Part shown: positions 11,050-21,225 of the stretch, piece by piece
Position numbering within the stretch: position 1 is the stretch's first letter
Layout: each line of letters opens with the position of its first letter
NCBI GenBank assembly: GCA_947044365.1
Contig: OX345647.1
Span: forward strand, 5,066,010 to 5,130,009
Length of the DNA stretch: 64,000 nucleotides
Source: Petrosia ficiformis
Lineage: Eukaryota; Porifera; Demospongiae; Haplosclerida; Petrosiidae
Reading direction: 5' to 3'
Notes under the pieces: generated by a model
Told to the model about the DNA's origin: nothing
What the model saw: only the letters and a program-made list of their open reading frames with translations
Database searches by the model: none
Translations under genes and position numbers: made by a program

Positions 11050-12700
11050 ACTATCAGATTTGACTCTTTGGCTAGAGATATTTCCATTTGAGTACCAATT
11101 TCAATATCATATTTAGTCTGAAAAGAGAAACAATATATATATGAGGAGTGGATAGTGAGATATATACAAATGATTATTGGATGAATGGATAGGTAGGTAA
11201 ATGGACAAGTCCAAAAGATGGTAAAATACTCTAAGGTGTAAATAATTAATACACAAATGAATAATTATATTATACTTATTTAATAAATAAATGATAAGAT
11301 ATGTTATATGCGTATAGTAACCACTTACTTCTCAGACTGTTCTACTGTAGTTCACTAGTAAGAGAAGAGGTATATATTATCAGTCTATTTATAATTAGCT
11401 ATTGTCATCTTCTGAACATTCTGTCACGAGTCCATTGTAAGAGCAATAGCTAACCACATTAGGAGAGATTTCCGGAATGCCACAGACACAATAGGAAGAT
11501 AGCATCTACATGTACATGATATTCACTAGTGTATTGCTCTACTATACGACCTTAGTCCATGATCATCAGTCTAGTATTTGGTGACTACAGACATCTAAAC
11601 ATAAGAAGATAAGGACAATTATTATAAATATACAATGTACACATTGAGTATACTCTACATACGTACATACATACATAGATATGTATGTAACATATGACAT
11701 ACGTAAATAAAGGTACACATTTAATAATTGAATATGTGCACACATACATACAAATGTTCACAGGTACATGTATGTATGTATGTACATATATAGGCATAAA
11801 TACATATGGAAATAAGCCATATATACACTTATACACTGCAAAAACAAAATAGTTAAAATAACTGGTTAGTACAGTTGCAAGGATTTAACAATTAGTTTGT
11901 TACTCATGATAAATACATATAATACCATAGATACTTTGTACTAATTATATTCAATAACAATTGAAGCTATACAATTTTAAGGTGCTGTCTACTCGTATTT
12001 CATGTCAAAGATTTAGTATAGTTTATACTATAGTACATGTAAATGTATCTGGGCATAAAAAGGATTTGTAAATCTGTAAACACATAATTTAATTTATATC
12101 TTTCAATACATGGTACACACTATGTCGTAGTAACATACATGAATGAAGCCACAACATCCTCTATGACAACTGACAATCTAAATTTAAACTCATGCTATTC
12201 CTTGCAACTGTACTAACCAATAAAATGGTTATTTTAACAATTTAGTTTTTGCAGTGTACCTACATTCCTAGTATTAATGAGACACATGTCCATACTCTGA
12301 CATCAGAGATCTAGGAACTGCATCAAAAGTCTTGCATATAGCTCTTTAACTAAGCTCTCTAAACAGTTACTACACATGAGGTAAAGAGATCTTCCAGACA
12401 TGGAGATCACTTTAAAGAAGTGCTACAGAATTTGAATTGTCAACTTCGCCATCCTATTTTAGCCTGAAGAAGGGAATATAATATTATGAGTGATGATTAA
12501 TGCATAGATATGGAAAGGTGAATACACATGTAAAGTACATGTAAATATACATGTATAGATAATGAATATACTGATGAGTAAATGATAACATATTACTTGT
12601 GATAATCACTCACTTCTCAAACTGATCTGTTGTAGTTTGATGGTAAGTTGTATCCAATCAAAGAGAAGGGGTATATATCACCAGTCTGTTCAAATATTAC
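11050..12700 (-). other. Conserved splice-like exons downstream of ankyrin gene A
   Basis: Between the minisatellite and the ankyrin stop codon, blocks bounded by good minus-strand splice sites recur in all copies: a donor at 12613/12614 (CTGAGAA-type exon end before GTGAGT), a block 12264-12473 (TTCAG acceptor; GT donor), a block 11329-11594 (TTTAG acceptor; GTAAGT donor) and an acceptor at 11117/11118. The last block reads IGTQMEISLAKESNLIVLEL in one frame, and the equivalent of 12264-12473 in copy B is open as LKEDDEVDDSNSL. Most other frames are closed. These may be spliced 3'UTR exons of the ankyrin transcript or remains of an older downstream gene. The 12614 and 11329 blocks resemble each other, so an exon duplication is likely. 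Confidence 0.35.
11834..12256. mobile_element. TA-flanked MITE, family M2, unique to copy A
   Basis: Ends CACTGCAAAAACAAAATAG and inverted CAATTTAGTTTTTGCAGTG, with TA on both sides (11832-11833, 12257-12258). Copies B, C and D carry the empty site (CACTTATACTTACATTCCTA, near 27240, 40383 and 53682), so insertion followed the duplication. It lands a few bases from a conserved GTAAGT-like donor, which in this copy reads GTAGGT. Confidence 0.88.
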
Positions 12701-13957
12701 TATTGTCATCTTCTGCATGGTCATTCTGTCTCTACTATATACTTGATAAGATCATTAGTAAATTCTTGATGACTTTGTGAATTATGTTGCCATTGTTCGA
12801 TAATGTTTGTTTGTCTTCAAAAACACGATGATTTCTTGATGTGCTTGAAAGAGTATTGATACCATGTTTGTGCCATATGTGATGTAATTAAAGTTACCAA
12901 ATATTATAATAGATTAGCCAAACTGATTACAGCTATTCATCCTGCAGGAAGTGTCTTACACAATCGCAAATATATAAATACAATTATCTTGAGGAAGTGG
13001 TCAAGAATCCACAACATTGATGAATAGAGATATTAAAAGGTGACATGACATTAAAGATTGTTGGTTGAGGGAAAGCTGAGGCTTACTACATCAATCATGT
13101 TGTTCAGATTGAAACCCTACCCTCTAAGTACCCCTAGGATTGAGGGACATGTCCTAGCTATGTACTGCGAAAACATATCAGGTACTGATAGATGGAGAAG
13201 CAGAAGAAGTATGCTGAGAAATATTTATAGATGATATTTACGATAATCCTGTGTTGTATTGATGTTCCTACTATTTGATAAAGTTTACAAGACTTTCAAA
13301 ATGTACTGTTCTCTTGATGTCTTTATGAAGTGTATTGGTACCATTGTTAATGTTTGTGCTATATGTGATGTCGTTATTATGTTGACGTGTTTCTGAATAC
13401 TAAAGTTTCAATAGAAATAGCCAAACTGATAAGAAATATGCCAAGAAATATTTACTGAAGATATTTACAATAAAAACATATTGAACAATACACAAATTAT
13501 TTATTAATTGTCTTTGTGAAAGGTTTTGGTACCACAGAAAGTTTAGTCACACTGTTAAAGATTGCTGGTCGAAGGGAGGTTGTGCAGTAAATAGGTATAA
13601 CAGCGAATGCGTATAAACCATTGCCAGATCTGAGCTGGAGAGACAAAAGAACTATGCCAAGAAATATTAACCAAAGACATATGTGATATACCACGTGTTG
13701 CCATGATACGAAGATAAAATGAATGAGATCTTGTTATTTTTTCCATTTCGGCACTGATATTTAAGTTTTGTGAGTTGAGGATCATTCTGAAGTGTGATTA
13801 TAATATCTATTGTGTAGTGTTCATATGTATATCTGATATGATAGGAGAAAATATTAAAGTTTATAACTGGTATGATATATGTAGTCAATAGTGATATGTA
13901 AGATGAACTGGAATATACTATACTACAAGAGAATAAGAATTATATTTTGAGAATAGC
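12700..13957. other. Non-coding block 3' of ankyrin gene A, with diverged internal repeats
   Basis: No supported gene. The block contains about three diverged tandem units sharing the phrases CTTGATG(T/A)CTTT(G/A)TGAA, TTTGTGCCATATGTGATGTA or GTGCTATATGTGATGTCGTT, and GAAATATTTA(C/T)..AGATATTTACGATAA. The same arrangement occurs upstream of the ankyrin stop codon in the other copies (27720-29080, 40800-42170, 54150-55450), so the internal repetition predates the segmental duplication. Confidence 0.6.
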
Positions 13958-16900
13958 CTAGTTTGAAGTGACTTGTTTATCGTTATCTGTTTCATTTAGG
14001 CTCTCGTTAGGTTTCATAGTCACAGGATTACTAACTAATGATATCATATCATCTTCAATAGCACTATAACCAGACAATTCTGTGATAATAGATCTGCTAT
14101 CTTCACTTCCATAAAACCCAGTGTCTACTGTACTAATGCTGGTAAGTGATATTTGTGAGATGGATCTCAAACCAACCAAAGGTCTAAATTCATACAGTAG
14201 TTTCACAATATTATGACGACGATATCTGAAAGCCAAGTCAAGTGGAGATTTACCTTTACTATCAACTACTCTGGAATCAGCACCTGATTCAAGAAGTATT
14301 CTCACAATAGCAATGTGTCCATATTGTGATGCAACATGAAGTGCTGTAATACCTCTTACTGCTTGATAATTAATATTAATATCACCGCATTCTATCAACA
14401 GCTTCACTACCTCAGTATGGCCTTTACGACTAGCTGTCATAAAAGGAGTCCAATCATTAATCTGTCTTCTTATATTAGGATCAGCACCATATGTAAGAAG
14501 GGTAGAGACGACAACAGAATGACCAATCTCACTAGCAATATAAATTGCTGTTTCTCCATCTCTGTTACAAGCATTAGGATCGGCTTTGGCATTCAACAAT
14601 AGCTTGACAACCTTATTATAACCATTCTGACTACCTATCATAAGAGGAGTCCACTTATTACTATCTGCCATATTTGGATCAGCACCAAATGTAAGAAGGA
14701 TAGAGACGACAACAGAGTGACCTTTCCCACTAGCTATATAAATAGCTGTTTCTCCATATTTGTTACAAGCATTAGGATTAACTTTGGCCTTCAATAGTAT
14801 CTCAACTACCTCATTATGACCATTATGACTACCTATCATAAGAGGAGTCCACCCATTACACTCTGCCATATTAGGATCAGCACCAGATGTAAGAAGGGTA
14901 GACACGACAATAGAATGACCATTCAAACTAGCCAAATATACAGGTGTCTTTCCAACTCGGTTACAAGGATTAGGATCTGCTTTGGCCTTCAACAGTAGCT
15001 CAACAACCTCATTATGACCTTCGTTGCTACTTATCATAAGAGGAGTCCACCCATTATTTAGTGCTATATTAGGATCAGCACCAGATGTAAGAAGGGTAGA
15101 GACGACAACAGAGCAACCATTCTGACAACCTATATAGAGGGCTGTTGCTCCATTATCGTTACAAACATTAGGATCAGCTTTGGCTTTCAACAGTAGCTGA
15201 ACTATCTCATTATAACCATTATGACTACCTATCATAAGAGGAGTCCACCCATTACTTTTTGCCATATTAGGATCAGCACCAAATGTAAGAAGGGTAGAGA
15301 CAACAACATAATTACCATTTTTACTAGCTATATAAATAGCTGTTGAACCATTATTGTTACAAGCATTAGGATTAACTTTGGCCTTCAATAGTACTTCAAC
15401 TACCTCATTATGACCATTCTCACTGCCTATCATAAGAGGGGTCCACCCATTATTTAGTGCCCTATTAGGATCAGCACCAGATTTGAGAAGGGTAGAGATG
15501 ATAATAGAGTGACCATTCCCAGTAGCTATATAAATAGCAGTTTCTCCACTTTTTAAACAAGCATTGGGATCAGCTTCGGCATTCAACAGTAGCTCAACAA
15601 TCTCATTATCACCATTCAGACTACCTATCATAAGAGGACTCAACCAATTACTATCTGCAATATTAGGATCAGCACCAGATGTAAGAAGGTTCAAGACGAC
15701 AACAGAGTGACCATACTGACTACTCATATAGAGGGCTGTTGCTCCATTATCATTACAAACATTAGGATCAGCTTTGGCCTTCAACAGTAGCTCGGCAACC
15801 TCATTATGACCTTCCTGACTAGCTATCATAAGAGGAGTCCACCCATTATTTAGTGCCATATTAGGATCAGCACCAGATGTAAGAAGGGTAGACACGAGGA
15901 GAAAGTATCCATTCTTACTAGCAATGTAAGTGGCTGTTGCACCATCTTCCAAAGTAGCATTGGGATCTGCCTTAGCATTCAACAGTAGCTGAACTATCTC
16001 ATTATAACCATTCTGACTACCTATCATAAGAGGAGTCCACCCATCACTACATGCACATGCAATATTCGGATCAGCATCACATATGAGAAGGGTAGAGACG
16101 ACAACATAACGACCATTTTTACTAGCAATGTAAATGGCTGTTACGCCGTCATCCGAAGTAGCATTAGGATCAGCTTTGGCATTCAACAGTAACTCAACTA
16201 CCTCATTATGACCATTATGACTACCTATCATAAGAGGAGTCCACCCATTACTATTTGCCATATTAGGATTAGCACCAGATGTAAGAAGGGTAGAAACGAC
16301 AACAGAATGACCATTCAAACTAGCCAAATATACAGGTGTTTTTCCAACTCGGTTACAAGCATTAGGATTAACTTTGGCCTTCAACAGTATTTCAACTACC
16401 TCATTATGACCATTCTGACTACCTATCATAAGAGGAGTCACCCCATCACCATCTGCCATATTAGGATCAGCACCAGATGTAAGAAGAGTAGAGACAACAA
16501 TAGAATGACCATTCCGACTAGCTATATAAATAGCTGTTATCCCATCCACTGAACAAGCATTAGGATTAACTTTGGCCTTCAATAGTACTTCAACTACCTC
16601 ATTATGACCATTCTCACTGCCTATCATAAGAGGGGTCAACCCATTATTTAGTGCCCTATTAGGATCAGCACCAGATTTGAGAAGGGTAGAGATGATAATA
16701 GAGTGACCATTCCCAGTAGCTATATAAATAGCAGTTTCTCCACTTTTTAAACAAGCATTGGGATCAGCTTTGGCATTCAACAATAGCTGAACAATCTCAT
16801 TATGACCATTCAGACTACCTATCATAAGAGGACTCAACCAATTACTATCTGCAATATTAGGATCAGCACCAGAAGTAAGAAGGGTAGACACGACGATAGA

Positions 16901-19639
16901 ATGACCATTCAAACTAGCCAAATATACAGGTGTTTTTCCAACTCGGTTACAAGGATTAGGATCTGCTTTGGCCTTCAACAGTAGCTCAACAACCTCATTA
17001 TGACCTTCGTTGCTACTTATCATAAGAGGAGTCCACCCATTATTTAGTGCTATATTAGGATCAGCACCAGATGTAAGAAGGGTAGAGACGACAACAGAGC
17101 AACCATTCTGACAACCTATATAGAGGGCTGTTGCTCCATTATCGTTACAAACATTAGGATCAGCTTTGGCTTTCAACAGTAGCTGAACTATCTCATTATA
17201 ACCATTATGACTACCTATCATAAGAGGAGTCCACCCATTACTTTTTGCCATATTAGGATCAGCACCAAATGTAAGAAGGGTAGAGACAACAACATAATTA
17301 CCATTTTTACTAGCGATGTGAATAGCTGTTATGCCATCATCCGAAGTAGCATTAGGATCAGCTTTGGCATTCAACAGTAACTCTACTACCTTATTATGAC
17401 CATTATGACTACCTATCATAAGAGGAGTCCACCCATTATTTAGAGCCTTATTAGGATCAGCACCAGATGTAAGAAGGGTAGAGAGAACAACATAATTACC
17501 ATTTTTACTAGCAATGTAAATGGCTGTTATGCCATCATTTGAAGTAGCATTAGGATCAGCTTGGGCATTCAATAGTAACTCAACAACCTCATTATGACCT
17601 TCGTCACTACCTATCATAAGAGGAGTCCACCCATTATTTAGTGCTATATTAGGATCAGCACCAGATGTAAGAAGGGTAGAGACAACAACAAAGCAACCAT
17701 GCTGACTACCTATATAGAGGGCTGTTGCTCCATTATCGTTACAAACATTAGGATCAGCTTTGGCTTTCAACAGTAGCTGAACTATCTCATTATGACCATT
17801 CTTACTACCTATCATAAGAGGAGTCCACCCATCACTATATGCACATGCAATATTCGGATCAGCACCACATATGAGAAGGGTAGAGACGACAACATAATGA
17901 CCATTTTTACTAGCAATGTAAATGGCTGCTACGCCATCATTCGAAGTAGCATTAGGATCAGCTTTGGCATTCAACAGTATTTTAACAACCTCATTATGAC
18001 CATTATGACTACCTATCATAAGAGGAGTCCACCCATTATTTAGGGACATATTAGGATCAGCACCAGATGTAAGAAGGGTAGAGACAACAACAGAGCGACC
18101 ATTCTGACTACCTATATAGAGGGCTGTTGCTCCATTGTCGTTACAAGCATTAGGATCAGCTTTGGCATTCAATAGTATCTCAACTACCTCATTATAACCA
18201 TTATGACTACCTATCATTAGAGGAGTCCACCCATTACACTCTGCCATATTAGGATCAGCACCAGATGTAAGAAGGGTAGAAACGACAACAGAATGACTGT
18301 TCAAACTACTCAAATATACAGGTGTTTTTCCAACTTGGTTACAAGCATTAGGATCTGCTTCGGCCTTCAACAGTAGCTCAACAACCTCATTATAACCTTT
18401 TGCACTAACTATAATAAGAGGAGTTGCCCCATTATATCCTGGAAAATTAGCTACTTCACCTGTATGTGTACTTACCGTTAGAAGAAGCTCAACAGCTTTA
18501 ACATTTCCTAACTCAATAGCTTGTAAGAATGCTGATTCCAGGATATGACACCCTTCGTTAGATCCCTCATATAATACCTTATCATCTATTTTGAGGGATA
18601 TCACACCTACTACTTTCAGGAGATCAGGAGACACAGTGACTAATACACTTGTATCAATATCAGGAATTACCCAGCTAACACAAATACAGCCATCTTTTAT
18701 TCTAATTTGTGCAGCGTAATTGTATTGATTTTCAAAAATTAGATTTGCTAGCCTATCAAATTTTTTTAGTGTGACATTACCCCAAAAATCACGTGTTTTC
18801 AACTCGACAATTTTATGATTACCACATAAATCTCTCGTATCTTTTATAAGTTTCATAAGATGTTTCATCTTCACAGATGTTTTGAATTTCTCAAGCTTGT
18901 TTGTGTAATTTTCAAGAAGTTGTACTAAAGGCTTTTCTTTGCTAAGAAACTTATCTACAAGGTAAGCGAGAATATAATAATTGAGAAAACAATAATGTTG
19001 ACGCATTCTTGTGAATACTCTCTCAAGAGTAGCTACTTCTGTTGATAGAGGTTCTAGCTCATACACCTCTTGTAGGACTACCTGTATTTCATTAATTGAT
19101 ATTGACTCCTTTAATATCACTCGTCTGATTTCTAGTACTAAACTTGCAAAACTAGTAATTATTTCCGTAAATTCTCTGTAAATACTCTTATCAATATATA
19201 TATGTTTATGATCATATGTTTCACTCACTCTATTAGTCTCCATGTCAGTCTCACGCAGTGGGAGGGGCTGGCTATACGAAACTATCTCCATCTCTTGTGA
19301 GTCACTTCCTGTTTCTTGTTTCTCTCTATGCGGTGGTGATGAAGATGAAACTGTCTGAGCATACTTGTCCCGTATTTGATCAGCAAGGTAGTTGTTATGG
19401 ATTTTTGTGAGAGCATCAGTAATATCATTCCAAGAAACTGGTTTAGTACGACACTGGAAACATTTAAACAGTTCAATCAAACATCTCTGAGTTCCTTCAC
19501 TCCCATGATACTTTCCAATAACATCCAATTCAGGAGTAGATATACCCAAGAAAATACCAAGATCATACCATTTAGGACCAACAGAATCTAACTCTGACGT
19601 GAACAGACCAACAGTGGGAAGAGGAATTTGGTCAGACAT
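13958..19639 (-). CDS. Death-domain/ankyrin-repeat protein A (1893 residues, single exon)
   Basis: Intronless frame from ATG 19639 (CAGACATGTCTG context) to a stop at 13958. Residues 8-92 form a Death-like helical bundle (LFTSELDSVGPKWYDLGIFL, then LDVIGKYHGS, LIELFKCF, SWNDITDALTKI), a fold used for homotypic assembly in apoptotic and immune signalling. A Ser/Glu linker follows (96-145). Residues 147-360 are a conserved module with HYCFLNYYIL and GCICVSWVIPDIDTS, resembling an unnamed module I remember from sponge and cnidarian predicted proteins. From about 370 to 1818 there are roughly 44 ankyrin repeats alternating TPLMIGS..GHNEVVELLL and TAIYIAS..GHSVVVSTLL types. Most lack the His of the usual TPLH; the last repeats (ITALHVASQYGH) keep it. 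The tail is Ser/acidic. No signal peptide or membrane segment is seen, so it is probably cytosolic. Function in Death-fold signalling is inference. It is the longest of four tandem paralogues. Confidence 0.9.
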   Translation of the reverse strand: MSDQIPLPTVGLFTSELDSVGPKWYDLGIFLGISTPELDVIGKYHGSEGTQRCLIELFKCFQCRTKPVSWNDITDALTKIHNNYLADQIRDKYAQTVSSSSPPHREKQETGSDSQEMEIVSYSQPLPLRETDMETNRVSETYDHKHIYIDKSIYREFTEIITSFASLVLEIRRVILKESISINEIQVVLQEVYELEPLSTEVATLERVFTRMRQHYCFLNYYILAYLVDKFLSKEKPLVQLLENYTNKLEKFKTSVKMKHLMKLIKDTRDLCGNHKIVELKTRDFWGNVTLKKFDRLANLIFENQYNYAAQIRIKDGCICVSWVIPDIDTSVLVTVSPDLLKVVGVISLKIDDKVLYEGSNEGCHILESAFLQAIELGNVKAVELLLTVSTHTGEVANFPGYNGATPLIIVSAKGYNEVVELLLKAEADPNACNQVGKTPVYLSSLNSHSVVVSTLLTSGADPNMAECNGWTPLMIGSHNGYNEVVEILLNAKADPNACNDNGATALYIGSQNGRSVVVSTLLTSGADPNMSLNNGWTPLMIGSHNGHNEVVKILLNAKADPNATSNDGVAAIYIASKNGHYVVVSTLLICGADPNIACAYSDGWTPLMIGSKNGHNEIVQLLLKAKADPNVCNDNGATALYIGSQHGCFVVVSTLLTSGADPNIALNNGWTPLMIGSDEGHNEVVELLLNAQADPNATSNDGITAIYIASKNGNYVVLSTLLTSGADPNKALNNGWTPLMIGSHNGHNKVVELLLNAKADPNATSDDGITAIHIASKNGNYVVVSTLLTFGADPNMAKSNGWTPLMIGSHNGYNEIVQLLLKAKADPNVCNDNGATALYIGCQNGCSVVVSTLLTSGADPNIALNNGWTPLMISSNEGHNEVVELLLKAKADPNPCNRVGKTPVYLASLNGHSIVVSTLLTSGADPNIADSNWLSPLMIGSLNGHNEIVQLLLNAKADPNACLKSGETAIYIATGNGHSIIISTLLKSGADPNRALNNGLTPLMIGSENGHNEVVEVLLKAKVNPNACSVDGITAIYIASRNGHSIVVSTLLTSGADPNMADGDGVTPLMIGSQNGHNEVVEILLKAKVNPNACNRVGKTPVYLASLNGHSVVVSTLLTSGANPNMANSNGWTPLMIGSHNGHNEVVELLLNAKADPNATSDDGVTAIYIASKNGRYVVVSTLLICDADPNIACACSDGWTPLMIGSQNGYNEIVQLLLNAKADPNATLEDGATATYIASKNGYFLLVSTLLTSGADPNMALNNGWTPLMIASQEGHNEVAELLLKAKADPNVCNDNGATALYMSSQYGHSVVVLNLLTSGADPNIADSNWLSPLMIGSLNGDNEIVELLLNAEADPNACLKSGETAIYIATGNGHSIIISTLLKSGADPNRALNNGWTPLMIGSENGHNEVVEVLLKAKVNPNACNNNGSTAIYIASKNGNYVVVSTLLTFGADPNMAKSNGWTPLMIGSHNGYNEIVQLLLKAKADPNVCNDNGATALYIGCQNGCSVVVSTLLTSGADPNIALNNGWTPLMISSNEGHNEVVELLLKAKADPNPCNRVGKTPVYLASLNGHSIVVSTLLTSGADPNMAECNGWTPLMIGSHNGHNEVVEILLKAKVNPNACNKYGETAIYIASGKGHSVVVSILLTFGADPNMADSNKWTPLMIGSQNGYNKVVKLLLNAKADPNACNRDGETAIYIASEIGHSVVVSTLLTYGADPNIRRQINDWTPFMTASRKGHTEVVKLLIECGDININYQAVRGITALHVASQYGHIAIVRILLESGADSRVVDSKGKSPLDLAFRYRRHNIVKLLYEFRPLVGLRSISQISLTSISTVDTGFYGSEDSRSIITELSGYSAIEDDMISLVSNPVTMKPNESLNETDNDKQVTSN
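14930..17330. repeat. Near-exact internal duplications inside ankyrin array A
   Basis: A stretch of about 400 bp at 14933-15330 recurs at 16919-17320, 1986 bp apart, which is ten 198-bp two-repeat units plus 6 bases (a two-residue insertion in one repeat). Another stretch at 15400-15670 recurs at 16594-16865, 1194 bp apart, six units plus 6. Shared rare features include the NRVGKTPVYLASLNGHS and SNWLSPLMIGSLNG repeats. This shows multi-unit duplication by unequal exchange or conversion within the coding array. Confidence 0.85.
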
Positions 19640-20340
19640 GTCTGCATGCAGTATAACTATCAGACCACACCTTGATATTATTATCAGAATTAAAAATAAT
19701 AATTACACACACATAACATATACCCATCCTCTTGTACAATTTATTAGAGAGTGTTTTAAAGTTGTGAGAGTATATCTGAATATCAGTTTCTTCAGTATAA
19801 GAACTGGAGACATTCCAGTAACCATAAGGTTCAAACTAGTACATGTATTATATAAATATATATAATGTCAACTATAAATTTATCTTCTCTGAAGTGGTTA
19901 TTACGTGTGTAATCAACCTCAGTCAAGATGAAGGTTTAAATTATATGGTCTCATCAAGATGGCCTCTAGCACTACCTCGATCTTCCTATGATGAGGAATA
20001 ATGAAAAAAAAAAACTAACTAAGTGATGATAAGAACAATAAACAGAATTGAGTAATTAATAGAATAAATAGACAACATTTCATGTTAAATGATATCATAT
20101 GAAATACTATATATGATAGGGAGACTAACAGACAACCAAAGACATATATACATAATTATGTACATCATTAAACTAACATAATAATAATAATATGAAGTCA
20201 AGTATATAATTAATATTTATTAGTCATCAAAACAGAAGTGACTCTTAAAATTCTGTTAAAATAAATCATCAATTAGCCATATGTATCTACACACATACAT
20301 ACATATTTGTACATGATGTTATCAGAGATGTAGAAAGAAA
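19640..20340. promoter_or_regulatory. 5' flank of ankyrin gene A
   Basis: Conserved with the flanks of genes B and D, but not C: AGACCACACCTTGATA, TATAAGAACTGGAGACATTCC, GTGGTTATTACGTGTGTAATCAACCTCAG (given in part), TATGGTCTCATCAAGATG. On the minus strand CTGCATGCAG precedes the ACATG start by no bases, so a 5'UTR intron ending there is possible. The flank ends in a (GAAA)n tract at 20335-20357. Confidence 0.45.
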
Positions 20341-20358
20341 GAAAGAAAGAAAGAAAGA

Positions 20359-20392
20359 CACCTGAGGCAATGGAAAAATGAAAAAATGAGAG
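20359..20392 (-). terminator. Pol III terminator and mirrored tRNA 3' end
   Basis: Eight bases past the tRNA 3' end the minus strand has a T6 run (20381-20386), a standard Pol III stop. Just beyond, 20359-20370 (CACCTGAGGCAA on the plus strand) is an exact inverted copy of the tRNA 3' terminus (20393-20404), so a readthrough transcript would fold into a 12-bp hairpin that sequesters the acceptor end. Confidence 0.6.
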
Positions 20393-20393
20393 T

Positions 20394-20466
20394 TGCCTCA
20401 GGTGGGATTCGAACCCACGACACTCTGTATTCCAGACAGATGCTCTACCAACTGAGCTACCAAGGC
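20394..20466 (-). tRNA. tRNA gene, type I, predicted anticodon GGA
   Basis: A full cloverleaf can be drawn on the minus strand. The acceptor stem is GCCTTGG with CTGAGGC (two G-U pairs). The D arm is GCTC-AGTTGGTA-GAGC (box A TAGCTCAGTTGGTAGAGC). The anticodon stem is TCTGT/ACAGA with loop CTGGAAT, anticodon GGA. The variable loop is a short GTGTC, and the T arm is GTGGG-TTCGAAT-CCCAC (box B GGTTCGAAT). The discriminator is A, total 73 nt, no intron. GGA would decode the serine codon UCC, but serine tRNAs have a long variable arm and this has five bases, so isotype is uncertain. It may instead be a tRNA-derived or recoded copy. Confidence 0.85.
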
Positions 20467-20618
20467 AGCTCAGCTGGCAGGGTCCGAATCAAACATCTCA
20501 TACGCCAGTGAGAACAGGCTAACTTAATACTAGGCAGTAGGTGTAATTATACATATGCACATGCAAAATATACACAGTATATAAGTATTTTTATTATAAT
20601 TCCATCATCCAGTTACCA

Positions 20619-21225
20619 CACTGTAAAAATTAGTGGGTTATTTTAACCCTCATTTGGTTACATGAGTTTCAATACAATATTAATTATTAATATGCTCCTG
20701 AGACTATAATATTATCTATATTGACTAGTATATAAGCACATGCCCTGTAAAAATTAGTGGGTTATTTTAACCCTCATTTGGTTACATGAGTTTCAATACA
20801 ATATTATTATTAATATGCTCCTGAGACTATAATAATTTATTATCTATATTGACTAGTATATAAGCACATGCCATAATAAAGTAATTTAGGTACAACGGAT
20901 ATTATTTGTTAATATAAGTACAAATTTGTGTACATAGCACTTATTCTGAAAGTCTGTTGTTACACAGCTAGGTGTTAGATTATGATAGTGTAAATATACC
21001 ACACATTATACATATAATAATTATTATCATGCTATATACATTGTATTGCTGTTTTTGTTACTATGCTTTATATACTAGTCAATATGGATCAAGATAAATT
21101 GAAACTAGTACTTGTAAATATTATCTAGCAAGAAAAACAAATTAGCATTGAGGAAAGTAACATTATACTGAAACTCCTGTAACCAACTGAAGGTTAAATA
21201 AAATAACCTATTATTCTTTACAGTG
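20619..21225. mobile_element. MITE family M1 with internally duplicated left end
   Basis: Starts CACTGTAAAAATTAGTGGG and ends with the inverted CCTATTATTCTTTACAGTG. The first ~124 bp occur twice in tandem (a second CTGTAAAAATTAGTGGGTTA at 20745). Relatives are at 36177-36775, 38881-39438 and 62753-63553. No coding capacity. Confidence 0.8.

Larger units (their letters stand above)
8557..19870. repeat. Segmental duplication copy A
   Basis: Leftmost copy of the duplicated unit. In order: KRI1 5' exons (functional here), a flank at 9366-9780, the telomere-like minisatellite, a non-coding block 11030-13957, the ankyrin gene 13958-19639 and its 5' flank to about 19870. Homology to copy B is evident by eye throughout, for example CACGTGGTTAACACACCTAC at 9381 and 23929, and the 5' flank phrase TATAAGAACTGGAGACATTCC. 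A MITE-rich spacer with relatives after copies B and D continues to about 22380. Confidence 0.85.

Noticed and set aside
14336..18043. Plus-strand frames opposite ankyrin gene A (for example starting MTIMTTYHKRSPPIT)
   Set aside because: They repeat with the 198-bp unit and are antisense shadows of the ankyrin repeats; the minus-strand frame explains all conservation. The same applies at 30999-31376 and 44577-44855.
19282..19476. Out-of-frame MNCLNVSS-type frames in the Death-domain region of genes A, B and C
   Set aside because: Alternative-frame shadows of the conserved Death-domain coding sequence, maintained only because the paralogues are similar.
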